DNA of 46,047 nt from Candidatus Woesearchaeota archaeon (GTDB lineage: Archaea > Nanobdellota > Nanobdellia > Woesearchaeales > UBA10216), in the NCBI GenBank assembly GCA_016192905.1, contig JACPTG010000004.1, positions 237,734-283,780 on the forward strand, given 5' to 3'. The position numbers and the translations under genes are program-made. Of the stretch, positions 1 through 8,158 are shown one piece after another. The notes beneath the pieces were generated by a model. It made no database searches. It had not been told where the DNA came from and saw only the letters and a program-made list of their open reading frames with translations. Numbering within the stretch: the stretch's first letter is position 1; each line of letters begins with the position of its first letter.

Positions 1-404
1 CCCCTTGATTTTCCCATTGACTCTGCCTCCTCCCAGTCAAACCTGTCAATCCTCACGAAAACGCCCTGGGCAATCCTCTCGCCGCGCTTAATTGTGACGT
101 CATTATCCGTGAAATTGTATACCTGGACCTTGACCTCGTCCTCATCGCCGCAGTAATCCTGGTCAACAATGCCTATGCCATGAGGCTTGATAAGGCCGAA
201 TTTCCTCGGAGTGGACGACCTCAAGGCAAGCAGCAGCATGTAACCTTTTGGAGTCTCTATAACAAGGTTGCCGGGTATCAGCGCGATAGACTTTGACTTG
301 ACCAAAGTATCCTCCCTGCAAAGGATGTCAAAGCCCACGCTGCCATCAGTATGGTAAACAGGCAGGGGAAGGGACTTGTCAATCCTCTTGACGCGGAGTT
401 TCAT
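1..404 (-). CDS. dut: dUTP diphosphatase (dUTPase), 3' end beyond window
   Basis: Trimeric dUTPase family: hydrolyses dUTP to dUMP and pyrophosphate, keeping uracil out of DNA and feeding dTMP synthesis. Reading the minus strand from the ATG at 402-404 gives 134 residues before the window edge. Motif 1 reads GSVGFD, motif 2 RSSTPRKFGL, motif 3 GIVDQDYCGDEDEV (with the catalytic Asp region), motif 4 RGERIAQ. The last visible residues, ESMGKSRG, lead into where the glycine-rich motif 5 should be, so only the final few residues are cut off. It is the last visible gene of the nrdJ-led operon, which makes sense because dUTPase and ribonucleotide reductase act in the same dNTP pathway. The dCTP deaminase branch of this fold is the alternative, but the motif 3 form favours dUTPase. 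Confidence 0.85.
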   Translation of the reverse strand, partial: MKLRVKRIDKSLPLPVYHTDGSVGFDILCREDTLVKSKSIALIPGNLVIETPKGYMLLLALRSSTPRKFGLIKPHGIGIVDQDYCGDEDEVKVQVYNFTDNDVTIKRGERIAQGVFVRIDRFDWEEAESMGKSR

Positions 405-460
405 TCGGTCACCTCACAAATTTGTTAAAAGACATCTCTGACTTTTTTTTTGAAAACATA

Positions 461-622
461 TCAATCCTTGAACATCTCGTCAATCTCCTTCAGAATTTTT
501 GCAGTGTCCGCCTTCCTTTCCAGACTTCCAAAGACCTCTGCCCCGGTAGTAAACCTGCGCTTTACCTCAACCTCTACCTCTGAATTCGGAGTCAAGCCTG
601 CCTTAACCGCATCAGTCTTCAT
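461..622 (-). CDS. Small protein, 53 aa, possible antitoxin-like fragment
   Basis: An ORF of 53 codons starting MKTDAVKAGLTPNSEVEVEV and ending LKEIDEMFKD. It lies between nrdR and dut on the same strand, with gaps of 39 and 57 bases, so it is probably co-transcribed. The first half is a short beta-rich segment with alternating E and V, the second half an amphipathic helix. This layout resembles the C-terminal parts of short AbrB/VapB-type antitoxins, but no DNA-binding motif is visible and no toxin sits next to it. Function unknown; the resemblance is a weak inference. Confidence 0.5.
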   Translation of the reverse strand: MKTDAVKAGLTPNSEVEVEVKRRFTTGAEVFGSLERKADTAKILKEIDEMFKD

Positions 623-661
623 AATTATCCGGAAGTTTAACTAAATAATAAAGGTTACGGT

Positions 662-1114
662 TCACTTCCTAATCAGCTTCTCCAGCTCCTTCCTGAAGCT
701 TTCCAGGTCCTCAAACTCGCGGTAAACTGAGGCGAAGCGTATGTAGGCAACCTTGTCAACGCCCTTAAGCTTTCTGGCCACGAGCTCTCCAATCTCCTTG
801 CTTGTGACCTCGTTGCCCTCCCGCTGCCGCAAGTCAGCCTCAATCTCATCCACAGCCTTCTGGATCTGCTCAACGCTGACAGAGCGCTTCTCACAGGCCT
901 TCTGAATGCCTGCAATTACCTTTGCCCGGTCAAACCTCTCCCGGCTGCTGTCCTTCTTGACAACCATCAAATCAATGTTCTCAACGCGCTCATAAGTTGT
1001 AAAGCGCTTCTCGCACTTAAGGCACTCCCGCCGCCTCCGGGTAATGCCCACATCATCAGAGTCACGCTTGTCAGTGACCTTGGCCTCGGGATTTCCGCAG
1101 TAAGGGCATTTCAT
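662..1114 (-). CDS. nrdR: Transcriptional repressor NrdR
   Basis: NrdR represses ribonucleotide reductase genes when dATP/ATP binds its ATP-cone. The protein (150 aa, the normal family length) begins with a zinc ribbon, MKCPYCG then ECLKCEKRFTTYERVE, four cysteines spaced as in NrdR, with the basic DNA-contact stretch TRRRRECLKCEKRF. Residues about 47-135 form the ATP-cone (VVKKDSSRERFDRAKVIAGI onward). Its start overlaps the stop of the cobalamin adenosyltransferase gene by 4 bases, so both are in the nrdJ operon. NrdR is best known from bacteria; its presence here next to its expected target is coherent. A likely operator is the pair of palindromes upstream of nrdJ. Confidence 0.93.
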   Translation of the reverse strand: MKCPYCGNPEAKVTDKRDSDDVGITRRRRECLKCEKRFTTYERVENIDLMVVKKDSSRERFDRAKVIAGIQKACEKRSVSVEQIQKAVDEIEADLRQREGNEVTSKEIGELVARKLKGVDKVAYIRFASVYREFEDLESFRKELEKLIRK

Positions 1115-1656
1115 TTCTGATACCTGTACCTTGGCTGGGCCTCTGAGAAGCCCTGCATCCTGTTCTGAAGCCTGGCCAGAACATAAAGCAGAGTGGAAAG
1201 CCTGTTGGCATAAACAAGAAGCTCACTCCTGACCGGCCTTGCCTTTGAAAGCCTTACAAGAGTCCTCTCAGCCCTCCTGGCAACTGCCCTGGCCAGATGT
1301 ATAAGCGAGGCCAGCCTTGAGCCTCCTGGAAGCAAAAAACTTGATTGCGGCCCAATAATGCCCTCAATCCTTGCCACAGCCAGCTCCAGCTCAGCAAGGT
1401 GCTCCTCTCTAATCAGCGGGAACTTCTCAGAGCCTCCGGAGGAAAGCTCTGCGCAGACAGTGTGAAGGTCATTCTGAAGGTGATACAAGGTGGAAGCGGT
1501 CGCCCTATGCGAGGAAAAGGAGGCGGCAACGCCCAAAGCGCAGCTAAGCTCATCAAAGCATCCAAGAGCCTCAACCAGAAGGTCATCCTTGGCCAGCCTT
1601 CCAGCGCCAAGAATACAAGTCCTGCCCATGTCCCCTGCCTTTGTGTAGTATGGCAT
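1111..1656 (-). CDS. pduO: ATP:cob(I)alamin adenosyltransferase, PduO type
   Basis: Transfers the adenosyl group from ATP to cob(I)alamin, making the adenosylcobalamin that class II ribonucleotide reductase needs. The 181-aa protein begins MPYYTKAGDMGRTCILGAGR, the PduO N-terminal ATP-binding motif (family form YTKTGDxGxTxLxGGxR), and carries the C-terminal signature RAVARRAERTLVRLS followed by YANRLSTLLYVLAR (family RxxxRRAER and NRLSDxLFxxAR). It directly abuts the small membrane-protein gene (1657) and overlaps nrdR by 4 bases, so the cofactor-making enzyme is co-expressed with the enzyme that uses it, NrdJ. The family assignment is firm from the two motifs. Confidence 0.92.
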   Translation of the reverse strand: MPYYTKAGDMGRTCILGAGRLAKDDLLVEALGCFDELSCALGVAASFSSHRATASTLYHLQNDLHTVCAELSSGGSEKFPLIREEHLAELELAVARIEGIIGPQSSFLLPGGSRLASLIHLARAVARRAERTLVRLSKARPVRSELLVYANRLSTLLYVLARLQNRMQGFSEAQPRYRYQK

Positions 1657-2013
1657 CTATCTCAGATAATAAATCTGTTGACCAGATTCTGCCCCTGATT
1701 CCCTAAGGAACCTGTAAAGCGAATAAAACTCAAACCCTACCTTCACAAAGGTAAAGAATGTCTTCTGGCCAAGGTAGATGAGTGCGGCAGTGTTGAGCAA
1801 CGGCACGCCAAGGCCTGCGACAAACAGCAAAATGTAGAGGCCGCAGACAAGGTCGCCCAGGCTGGCAATGTCTCTTGAAGCAGCAATGAAAACAAAGCCC
1901 TTTATGACCAGATAGCTGCCTGCATACAAAAGGAGCGCATGCGGGAAAAAGGCAGCGCCCAGCAGCAAAATGACTGCCACCAAGTCCAGCACGCCCAAAG
2001 TCCTGAAAATCAT
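1657..2013 (-). CDS. Small integral membrane protein, 118 aa
   Basis: Read from ATG 2011-2013 (MIFRTLGVLDLVAVILLLGA), preceded by GGGTGATAAA as a plausible ribosome site; a longer frame exists upstream but would run back into the end of nrdJ. Three or four hydrophobic helices are visible: residues about 5-25, 28-48, 55-75 and 78-100, with a charged C-terminus ending QQIYYLR. It sits 10 bases after nrdJ and directly before the B12 adenosyltransferase. No family recognised. Its operon position suggests a link to nucleotide or cobalamin metabolism, but that is only context. Confidence 0.7.
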   Translation of the reverse strand: MIFRTLGVLDLVAVILLLGAAFFPHALLLYAGSYLVIKGFVFIAASRDIASLGDLVCGLYILLFVAGLGVPLLNTAALIYLGQKTFFTFVKVGFEFYSLYRFLRESGAESGQQIYYLR

Positions 2014-2023
2014 TTTATCACCC

Positions 2024-5000
2024 TTACATGTCGCATTTGCTGAAGCCACACTCGTCGTTAAGGCAGGACTGGCATCCAGCCTCAACCTTCATAGTCTTCA
2101 TGCCGCATTCAGGGCAGACGCTAAGCTTAACACCCTCAACAACAAGGCCTGCCTTCTCTGTGGCGATGACAACCCCCTGCTCCTCAGGAACATTGGCTGC
2201 GAATACAAACATCCCGTTGTCCTTCCTAAGCTCACCCGCCTTAAGGGCGTGATAAACAGTGGTCAGCCTGCCATCAGGGTAAGCAAGCAGGTCGTCCCCA
2301 TGCATAACCCTCTGCTCCCCCTCAACGTCAAAGGACTGCTCCTTCACCCGCTGGAAGTCGCTTGCCTCAGATTCCACGCTTAGGATCGGATACCTTGAGC
2401 CCTCCCTGTAAACCGTTATGCCCTTAAGCCCATGCTTCCACGCATCAAGATAGATATTTGAAATTGTCTCAGGCTCAACATCCTCAGGAAGGTTTACTGT
2501 GGAGGATATGCTGTGGTCAATGTACCTCTGCCACAGGCCTTGGACAAGAACCCTCTTCTTCGGCTCAATATAATGCGATGTCCTGAAGAAGTGGGCAGGC
2601 AGAACCTTTGAAAGCTCATCCGGGCCCTCAGTCCTGCGCACTGCCTCAACAAGGCCATGCTGATGAATGTACGCGTCAACAGTCGAATGGAAAACCCTGA
2701 ACAGCTGGTTCCCGAAGGACTCAGACCTCCTTGTATAGTACAGAGCGAAAATAGGCTCAATGCCCCCGCTGACGCCAATAAAATTGCGGCTGCCAATCCT
2801 ATAGCCGAGGACTATGCTTGAAATTGTCCCTGTCGGCGCAATTGACAGCAGGGCGATATTCCTCAGACCCTTCCTTCTTACCAGTTCCCTTGTCTCCTCA
2901 GAAAGGCACTCCTGAAAGAAGGCGCCCCTTGAATAAGAAGCGTAGTCAAAAATAGGCGAGGGAGACTTTTCCTCAGCAAGATTCGCAGAAGCCTCATAGG
3001 CTGTGTTGGCAATAAGCTTGGCCGCAACCTCAAGAATCTTCAGGCCCTCATCGCTGTCATAACCAACCCCAACCTGGTTAAGCATGTCAGCAATCCCCAT
3101 AACACCAAGGCCAAGACGCCTGGTCTCAAACGCCGCCCTGCGCTGCTTCTCCAGCGGATTCAGAATCTCGTTCCACGTAACGACATTATCCAGGAATCTT
3201 ATTACCGTATGGGTCGCCTCCCTGATTCCAGCCCAGTCAATCTCAGCGCCGTCAGTATAGCCGCGCTTCACAAACCTTGAAAGGTTTATCGATGCAAGAT
3301 TGCAGGCCCCGCCATCCTCAAGAGGGACTTCGCCGCAGTTATGCACCACCATGCCGTTTGCGATAAAAGAATGGGTTTCAGGCTCGGTTATATCCCAAAC
3401 TTCCCTTTTTCCAACAAATTCCTTTGACTTAACCTTGTCGGTGAAGCTCTCGCTGTAAAATTCAAAGCCCCTCAAGGCCTCAGTCTTATCCCTATTCTTT
3501 TGCTGGGCAAAAACAATCTTTGCAATGAATTTCTTCACATTTTTCTTGCTGATGTTAAGCTCGAAATTAACACCTGACGTCTTATACTTTACCAACTCTC
3601 CTTCCTTGTTAATATATCTAAATGTTTTAGCCGCGGTTGACCTGTCGTATATGCTGCTCCGGATGCCCATGTTCAACAAAATCAATTGGACTTGTTTCAG
3701 CAGCTTAACCGAGCTTGAATTAAGCCTTACATAGTTCCTGCTTTTGCTCCCCAAGCCGATTGTCCCATCTGAAGAGAACAAACCCTCCAGGAAGCCTACA
3801 ACTGCCTCCTCTGTCGCAGTGAACAGAGTTACAGGAACCTCCCTTTCCTCCCCAGCCCCTTTTACCCCCAGTTTTTTCAAAAAATCGATCAAATATTTGC
3901 TGGACGACCTTATTTGAACACAACCATTGTCATATTTCACTTCCTTTATTTGCCGGTTGCAATAATTCTCAAATATAGGCTGGATTAACCTTCTTGCGTC
4001 TTCATCCTCTCTTGCAAATACAAGCCCTGCCTTATGATAGCTCTCATTGTAAAATCCATCTCCAACAAACCAACCAAGAAGCATTCCAAGATCCCTACTC
4101 CACTCAGTTGGAAGATTAAGTTCATATTTTCTGCCATTCTTCCCAATTATTGAGTTTTGAACAGCGAAAGGCAGCTTTGCATCCTTATTAAAAAGGCCTT
4201 CACCTGACTGAATGAGTATATTGTCATCCTCGGCTATAGCCTGCATCTCCTTCCACCCTTCAGTCGTAAGAATCTTATGATCTGCTGTAGCAACAACTTC
4301 ATAGCCCGACCTTGTCTCAAGCTTAAAGCAGTCTTTTACCCCACTCATCACTACTTGGCTCGGCTGAACGAGCCTTGTTCCTAACTGCAATAATCTCAGC
4401 CCTGCCCTTGAATCAACCATTATCTTTTCAGCCTTAATGCTATCAATCCTCTCAAGCCCTCTTTCGGTAGATACAAGGCTATCAGCTGCCACGCAGGGGT
4501 TAGTTGATGCAATCGGCCTGCCGACGTAATTTGAAGGGGAATACTTAGTCATAGTGGACCAGAAAATCAGGCCTGGCTCAGCAGTCCTGTAGTTGCCATC
4601 AATGAACATGTTCCAGAGCTTCCTTGCCTTCACCATGCGCTTAATCTCGCCGGTCTCCCTTGAATTGAAGTAAAGAAGGAAATCGCCAGCGTACCTCACG
4701 GCAAGGTCGTGTTCAGAGCCCGGCCTTGGAATAACGATGTCGCCGAACATGTCGCGGCGGGAATTGTCACACAGGTCCCCGGCTGAAAGCATGCCAGCGC
4801 CCTCCTCTGCAAGGAAGCTGTTAAGCTCTTCCACTGAGCCAAACGCCCTGAAAAGCCTGTACTTCCCGATTGGCTTGGAAGGAATGCCAAATGAGTAATG
4901 AGCAGTGCCGCCCTGGGCAATGCCAATGCTGGAAACGTCCTTGCCCTTAAGATAAACAAGCAGCTTGCCACCAAACATGTTCTGCTCCTCAACAGCCTGC

Positions 5001-6175
5001 ATGAACTCGTCGCTTATCTTAAGGCTGATGTTCGCAAACCTCACCTGGGTGTTCTCACGAACCTGCCTCTCAACCTCCCTAAGCTGCGCCTCGCTGAACT
5101 TGCCAGACCACTTGCACTGCTGCACAATCTGGCTTGTAACCCAATTCGGAATTTTTTTTGCATTTACAAATAGCGGGCTGTCAGGATTCTTGATGTCAAT
5201 AGTGAGCATCAGGGCGCCGCGCCTTCCGGACTGTCCTATAAGGCCTGTCGTAAGCGAGAACAGCTCCATGAAGGAAACGCTTCCTGTGGAGCTGTCAGCC
5301 GCATTATGCACAACAGAATCCTTGGGCCTCAAAACAGAGATATCAACTCCAATGCCACCCCCGTAAGAATAAGTGCGCGCGCACTCGTAAGCAGCATCGT
5401 AAATTGAATTAATGCTGTCATCGGCTATCAGCGATACAAAGCAGTTGGCCATGGTCTTAAGCCTGTACAGGTCTCCTCCGCCAGCTATAACCCTGCCTCC
5501 AGGCAGAAAATGGCCCTCGTAAAGCGCAAGATAGAACTTCTCAGCCCACTCAACCTGCCTTGAAGGCTCCTCAACAGCAGCCATAAAAGCAGCGAGCCGA
5601 GCAAATACATCCTCAGGCCGCTTCTCAATATGCCTGTTCGCAAGTTCCTTCAGCAAGTACTTCTTCTGGTAAATGCTGGTCGCAAGCTCATTGCCGTTAA
5701 GGTAGTCTGATGGATGGACAGGCAGGGAGCCATCAGCCTGCTTATCCTTAATGTGAAACAGCAGATTCTTGTATGATTCTATCCGGTCATAGCCGATTAT
5801 TGAAGCAAGCTTGCTCTTATGGGCAAACATGTCAAGCAAGGCAGTCCTCTCAGAGTCGCCAAGCTTTCTTGACTCATTGGCCGCAGCCCTCAACTCAGCC
5901 CGCTTGGCCCTGTAAAGGATATATGCCTTCGCGGTCATGGCATGGCCCTCCTCAATAAGGACCTTCTCAACAACATCCTGAACCTGCTCAACCCCTGGAA
6001 GGCTGCCAGGGCCAAACTTCAGCTCCAGCTCCCTCACCACATTTTCAGCAAGCTTCTCAGCAGTCTTCCTATCCCTGCCTCCAACAGACTGGACAGCCTT
6101 GAAAATGGCATTAACAATCTTCTCCTTCTCAAACCTAGCCACCTTCCCGTCCCTCTTCCGGATCTGCGAAATCAT
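2024..6175 (-). CDS. nrdJ: Adenosylcobalamin-dependent class II ribonucleoside-diphosphate/triphosphate reductase, intein-containing
   Basis: Reduces ribonucleotides to deoxyribonucleotides using adenosylcobalamin to make the active-site thiyl radical. The precursor has 1383 aa. Order: ATP-cone (1-95), reductase barrel with the first redox cysteine in MANCFVSLI (Cys245), intein (561-946), then catalytic NPC|GE, partner cysteine ACNLASINL, phosphate loop APTGTIS (1113-1119), SGGIEPIFALYY, and a C-terminal cysteine cluster CPECGMK...CQSCLNDECGFSKC typical of NrdJ. Without the intein it is about 997 aa. An 11-12 residue insertion (about 1122-1133) lies right after the phosphate loop and is not normal for the family. 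TATA-like ATTTAAATAA sits near 6243-6252. First gene of the dNTP operon. The codon pattern is more A/T-rich within the intein than outside it. Confidence 0.93.
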   Translation of the reverse strand: MISQIRKRDGKVARFEKEKIVNAIFKAVQSVGGRDRKTAEKLAENVVRELELKFGPGSLPGVEQVQDVVEKVLIEEGHAMTAKAYILYRAKRAELRAAANESRKLGDSERTALLDMFAHKSKLASIIGYDRIESYKNLLFHIKDKQADGSLPVHPSDYLNGNELATSIYQKKYLLKELANRHIEKRPEDVFARLAAFMAAVEEPSRQVEWAEKFYLALYEGHFLPGGRVIAGGGDLYRLKTMANCFVSLIADDSINSIYDAAYECARTYSYGGGIGVDISVLRPKDSVVHNAADSSTGSVSFMELFSLTTGLIGQSGRRGALMLTIDIKNPDSPLFVNAKKIPNWVTSQIVQQCKWSGKFSEAQLREVERQVRENTQVRFANISLKISDEFMQAVEEQNMFGGKLLVYLKGKDVSSIGIAQGGTAHYSFGIPSKPIGKYRLFRAFGSVEELNSFLAEEGAGMLSAGDLCDNSRRDMFGDIVIPRPGSEHDLAVRYAGDFLLYFNSRETGEIKRMVKARKLWNMFIDGNYRTAEPGLIFWSTMTKYSPSNYVGRPIASTNPCVAADSLVSTERGLERIDSIKAEKIMVDSRAGLRLLQLGTRLVQPSQVVMSGVKDCFKLETRSGYEVVATADHKILTTEGWKEMQAIAEDDNILIQSGEGLFNKDAKLPFAVQNSIIGKNGRKYELNLPTEWSRDLGMLLGWFVGDGFYNESYHKAGLVFAREDEDARRLIQPIFENYCNRQIKEVKYDNGCVQIRSSSKYLIDFLKKLGVKGAGEEREVPVTLFTATEEAVVGFLEGLFSSDGTIGLGSKSRNYVRLNSSSVKLLKQVQLILLNMGIRSSIYDRSTAAKTFRYINKEGELVKYKTSGVNFELNISKKNVKKFIAKIVFAQQKNRDKTEALRGFEFYSESFTDKVKSKEFVGKREVWDITEPETHSFIANGMVVHNCGEVPLEDGGACNLASINLSRFVKRGYTDGAEIDWAGIREATHTVIRFLDNVVTWNEILNPLEKQRRAAFETRRLGLGVMGIADMLNQVGVGYDSDEGLKILEVAAKLIANTAYEASANLAEEKSPSPIFDYASYSRGAFFQECLSEETRELVRRKGLRNIALLSIAPTGTISSIVLGYRIGSRNFIGVSGGIEPIFALYYTRRSESFGNQLFRVFHSTVDAYIHQHGLVEAVRRTEGPDELSKVLPAHFFRTSHYIEPKKRVLVQGLWQRYIDHSISSTVNLPEDVEPETISNIYLDAWKHGLKGITVYREGSRYPILSVESEASDFQRVKEQSFDVEGEQRVMHGDDLLAYPDGRLTTVYHALKAGELRKDNGMFVFAANVPEEQGVVIATEKAGLVVEGVKLSVCPECGMKTMKVEAGCQSCLNDECGFSKCDM
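3338..4495 (-). mobile_element. Intein with LAGLIDADG homing endonuclease in NrdJ
   Basis: 386 residues (561-946 of the precursor). It begins with Cys (CVAADSLVST, splicing block A), has block B TADHKILT, two dodecapeptide endonuclease motifs LGMLLGWFVGDG and VVGFLEGLFSSDG with the catalytic acidic residues in place, block F near VWDITEPETHSFIANG, and ends VVHN before Cys+1. Joining the flanks restores the uninterrupted family sequence STNPCGEVPLEDGG. The +1 cysteine is the residue equivalent to the thiyl-radical cysteine (E. coli NrdA Cys439). Both endonuclease motifs look intact, so the element may still be mobile. The site matches a known insertion point in archaeal reductases (family knowledge). 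Confidence 0.93.
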
Positions 6176-6204
6176 CAGTTAACCTCGATACAACCAGTTG
6201 CGGT

Positions 6205-6239
6205 CCAGGCTACCTGGAAGCCCAACATCTGGTAGCCAG
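6205..6239 (-). promoter_or_regulatory. Two related palindromes in the nrdJ leader, candidate operator pair
   Basis: CCAGGCTACCTGG at 6205-6217 and CTGGTAGCCAG at 6229-6239. Each is a palindrome with a 3-base centre, and both contain the core GGCTACC, in opposite orientations; centres are 23 bases apart, about two helical turns. They lie between the TATA-like sequence (ATTTAAATAA on the minus strand, 6243-6252) and the nrdJ ATG at 6175. NrdR typically binds two similar boxes near its target promoter; these differ in sequence from the bacterial NrdR box, so assignment to NrdR rests on position only. They could also pair as an mRNA hairpin, because GGCTACC and GGTAGCC are complementary. Confidence 0.5.
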
Positions 6240-6294
6240 GGGTTATTTAAATGTTTTGCCGCCATATAGCAAAATGGTTATTTTCATACATAAA

Positions 6295-7761
6295 TTAACC
6301 AAGAAATTTCCTGATAAATCCAGCCCGCATTATGTTCTCAGACAACACCCTGTAATTCCCCTTCCTGTAGTCATCAAGGATGATGCCTGTCACCTTCATA
6401 TGGCTTTTGCTGGCCTCACATTCTGTGACCTTAGCCACTTTTTCCACAGCATGCCTTATCTCATCCGGAAACGCATCTAGGTTACCCGGGTTAAGGTACT
6501 GCAGTGCATCAGCAATGTCGCGGTCAAAATTCAGGTATATGGACCTGACATATTCCAAATCATGCTCAGAGGCTGCGCTAAGGCCAAGCAGCTCAGGCGG
6601 AAGGCCCAAAGAGTACATTGAGGCGCAGAAGCCAATCGCCCTTGGCAGCCTTACGCCACCCATGCTCCTTGAATAGCCAAACAGGCCGATGTGAAGCTTG
6701 CGCCGCCTCTTTGAAGGCACGTACTGGGCGAAGTCATTCACAAGCGGGGCAATAAGGCGAACCTGCCTCTGATATTCAGCAGACAGCCTTTCGACAATCT
6801 CAATGCACCTGGCCTCATCCACAGCCACAGGAGGCTTTCTTTTAGTACCATTCAGGGCATCCACAGCGCTGTTAACCACGCCAATATCATGGTCATACCT
6901 GAACGCTGACTGAAGGGTGAATGTCTGAACGCTCGGATACCCATTTACACAATTCTCCACATTGTCAGGCCTGAAGTTGCCGCGGAAAGGGGATGAGCCG
7001 CAGCCGAGAATAGGCAGAATCTCCACAGAACTGCTTTCCTGCAAAGCTGCAAGCCTCTGGAATGCGACCTTGAGCATAAGAACAGTGGCCAGGTTACCGT
7101 AGTTAAGCGCAGGGTCAGACCTGGCCAGCCACACACGCTGATAATCCGAAGGCTTTTCACTGCCAAGGTATTCGCCAACAATTGAATCACATGACAGGAT
7201 GGAATCCCTGTCCTCAACAAGCGGGATTACGCCTATGGACTCAGGCCTGAACTCGCCAATCCACTCGCCAATCCTGACGCCTCCGACAGAACTTGCACCC
7301 TTGCCAACAACATGCTGCCTGTAATACTCAGCTATCCTGACCAGCTCCCTGCCGCTTGTCGTCATGGGCAGGGCGACCTCAAAAATCGGCGAAAAATCAG
7401 CATCGCCGTAAAAAAGTGCAGCGGTGTCAAAGTTCCTCGGGATGCCCTCCAGGGTCTCAAGAAGAATCTTGGACTCGCTTTTCTCAACCGAAGGGTTCGG
7501 AACCCTAAGGGTCAGGAAAACATCCTTCCCAAGGCGGTTTTTGCCGAAGAAAGGGCCATACTTGCCAAGCAGCTTCTTCACAACAAAATTATCAACCTCC
7601 TTACCCTCGCAGTCCCAAAGCTGCTCCCTGCACTTAACATGCGAAAAGCTGTAGAACGCCTCCTTAATCTCATCCTCCCCGCCCATCTCAGCAGCATCGC
7701 AGAAGAAAGGATTGCTGACATTATCAGGATGCTGCGTGGCCATAGCCCTGCTGACTTTCAT
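6295..7761 (-). CDS. ppcA: Phosphoenolpyruvate carboxylase, archaeal type
   Basis: Adds bicarbonate to PEP to give oxaloacetate, the usual anaplerotic entry to the TCA intermediates. Archaeal-type PEPC is about 480-520 aa, much shorter than the bacterial enzyme; this is 488 aa from ATG 7761. I chose that start because it gives the family N-terminus with TQHPDN at residues 9-14, and because a TATA-like TTAAATATT lies about 30-38 bases upstream on the minus strand; a 27-residue in-frame extension is possible but unsupported. Conserved stretches include GCGSSPFRGNF, GYSRSMGGVRLPRAIGF and the C-terminal SENIMRAGFIRKFLG. Monocistronic. With the GAPDH-PGK pair at 21154-23305 it suggests an operating lower glycolytic or gluconeogenic route. 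Confidence 0.92.
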   Translation of the reverse strand: MKVSRAMATQHPDNVSNPFFCDAAEMGGEDEIKEAFYSFSHVKCREQLWDCEGKEVDNFVVKKLLGKYGPFFGKNRLGKDVFLTLRVPNPSVEKSESKILLETLEGIPRNFDTAALFYGDADFSPIFEVALPMTTSGRELVRIAEYYRQHVVGKGASSVGGVRIGEWIGEFRPESIGVIPLVEDRDSILSCDSIVGEYLGSEKPSDYQRVWLARSDPALNYGNLATVLMLKVAFQRLAALQESSSVEILPILGCGSSPFRGNFRPDNVENCVNGYPSVQTFTLQSAFRYDHDIGVVNSAVDALNGTKRKPPVAVDEARCIEIVERLSAEYQRQVRLIAPLVNDFAQYVPSKRRRKLHIGLFGYSRSMGGVRLPRAIGFCASMYSLGLPPELLGLSAASEHDLEYVRSIYLNFDRDIADALQYLNPGNLDAFPDEIRHAVEKVAKVTECEASKSHMKVTGIILDDYRKGNYRVLSENIMRAGFIRKFLG

Positions 7762-7936
7762 AAAGAGGGCGCATTTGCCAGCTGTTTTAATATTTAACGG
7801 CGCTTTTCGTAATGTCCTGGGCACGTACATTGTAACCAGCACAGGATTTAAGGACGTGCCTTTGATTAAACTTTAAACCTGCGGCCAATTTTGGTTCGCT
7901 TTTTTACCTGCAAAAATCACTTAGAAAAATATTACA

Positions 7937-8055
7937 AGTAGCAGGCTGTTCCTGCTTTGTAGGGCTGCCCCTTTCGGGAGACTCGTGGCGTGTACGGCTG
8001 GTCTTCGTATACTACCTTGCAATGTTCACGGCTCTTGCCGATAACAAAGGTCGCA
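7937..8055. ncRNA. Candidate structured RNA, strand unresolved
   Basis: The 397-base gap between ppcA and the nuclease gene has no credible ORF but several strong hairpins in a row: AGCAGG/CCTGCT (7940-7956), CCC/GGG around 7968-7978, a 7-bp stem GTGTACG/CGTATAC (7990-8012), and CGGC-TCTT-GCCG (8029-8040) extended by TGTT/AACA. A possible closing stem CTTTGT/ACAAAG joins 7955-7960 and 8044-8049. The density of nested complementarity is well above that of the flanking A/T-rich sequence. I could not match it to SRP RNA, RNase P RNA or a riboswitch, and I see no clear promoter that settles the strand. Confidence 0.45.
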
Positions 8056-8158
8056 CAAACGGAAATTTGAACCCTGTCAAAAACAGTAAATCGGTGACTG
8101 TGCTAATTAAAGGGCGATAATTAGAGACCTTTTTAAAGGATTAAAATTACTGGTTGAT

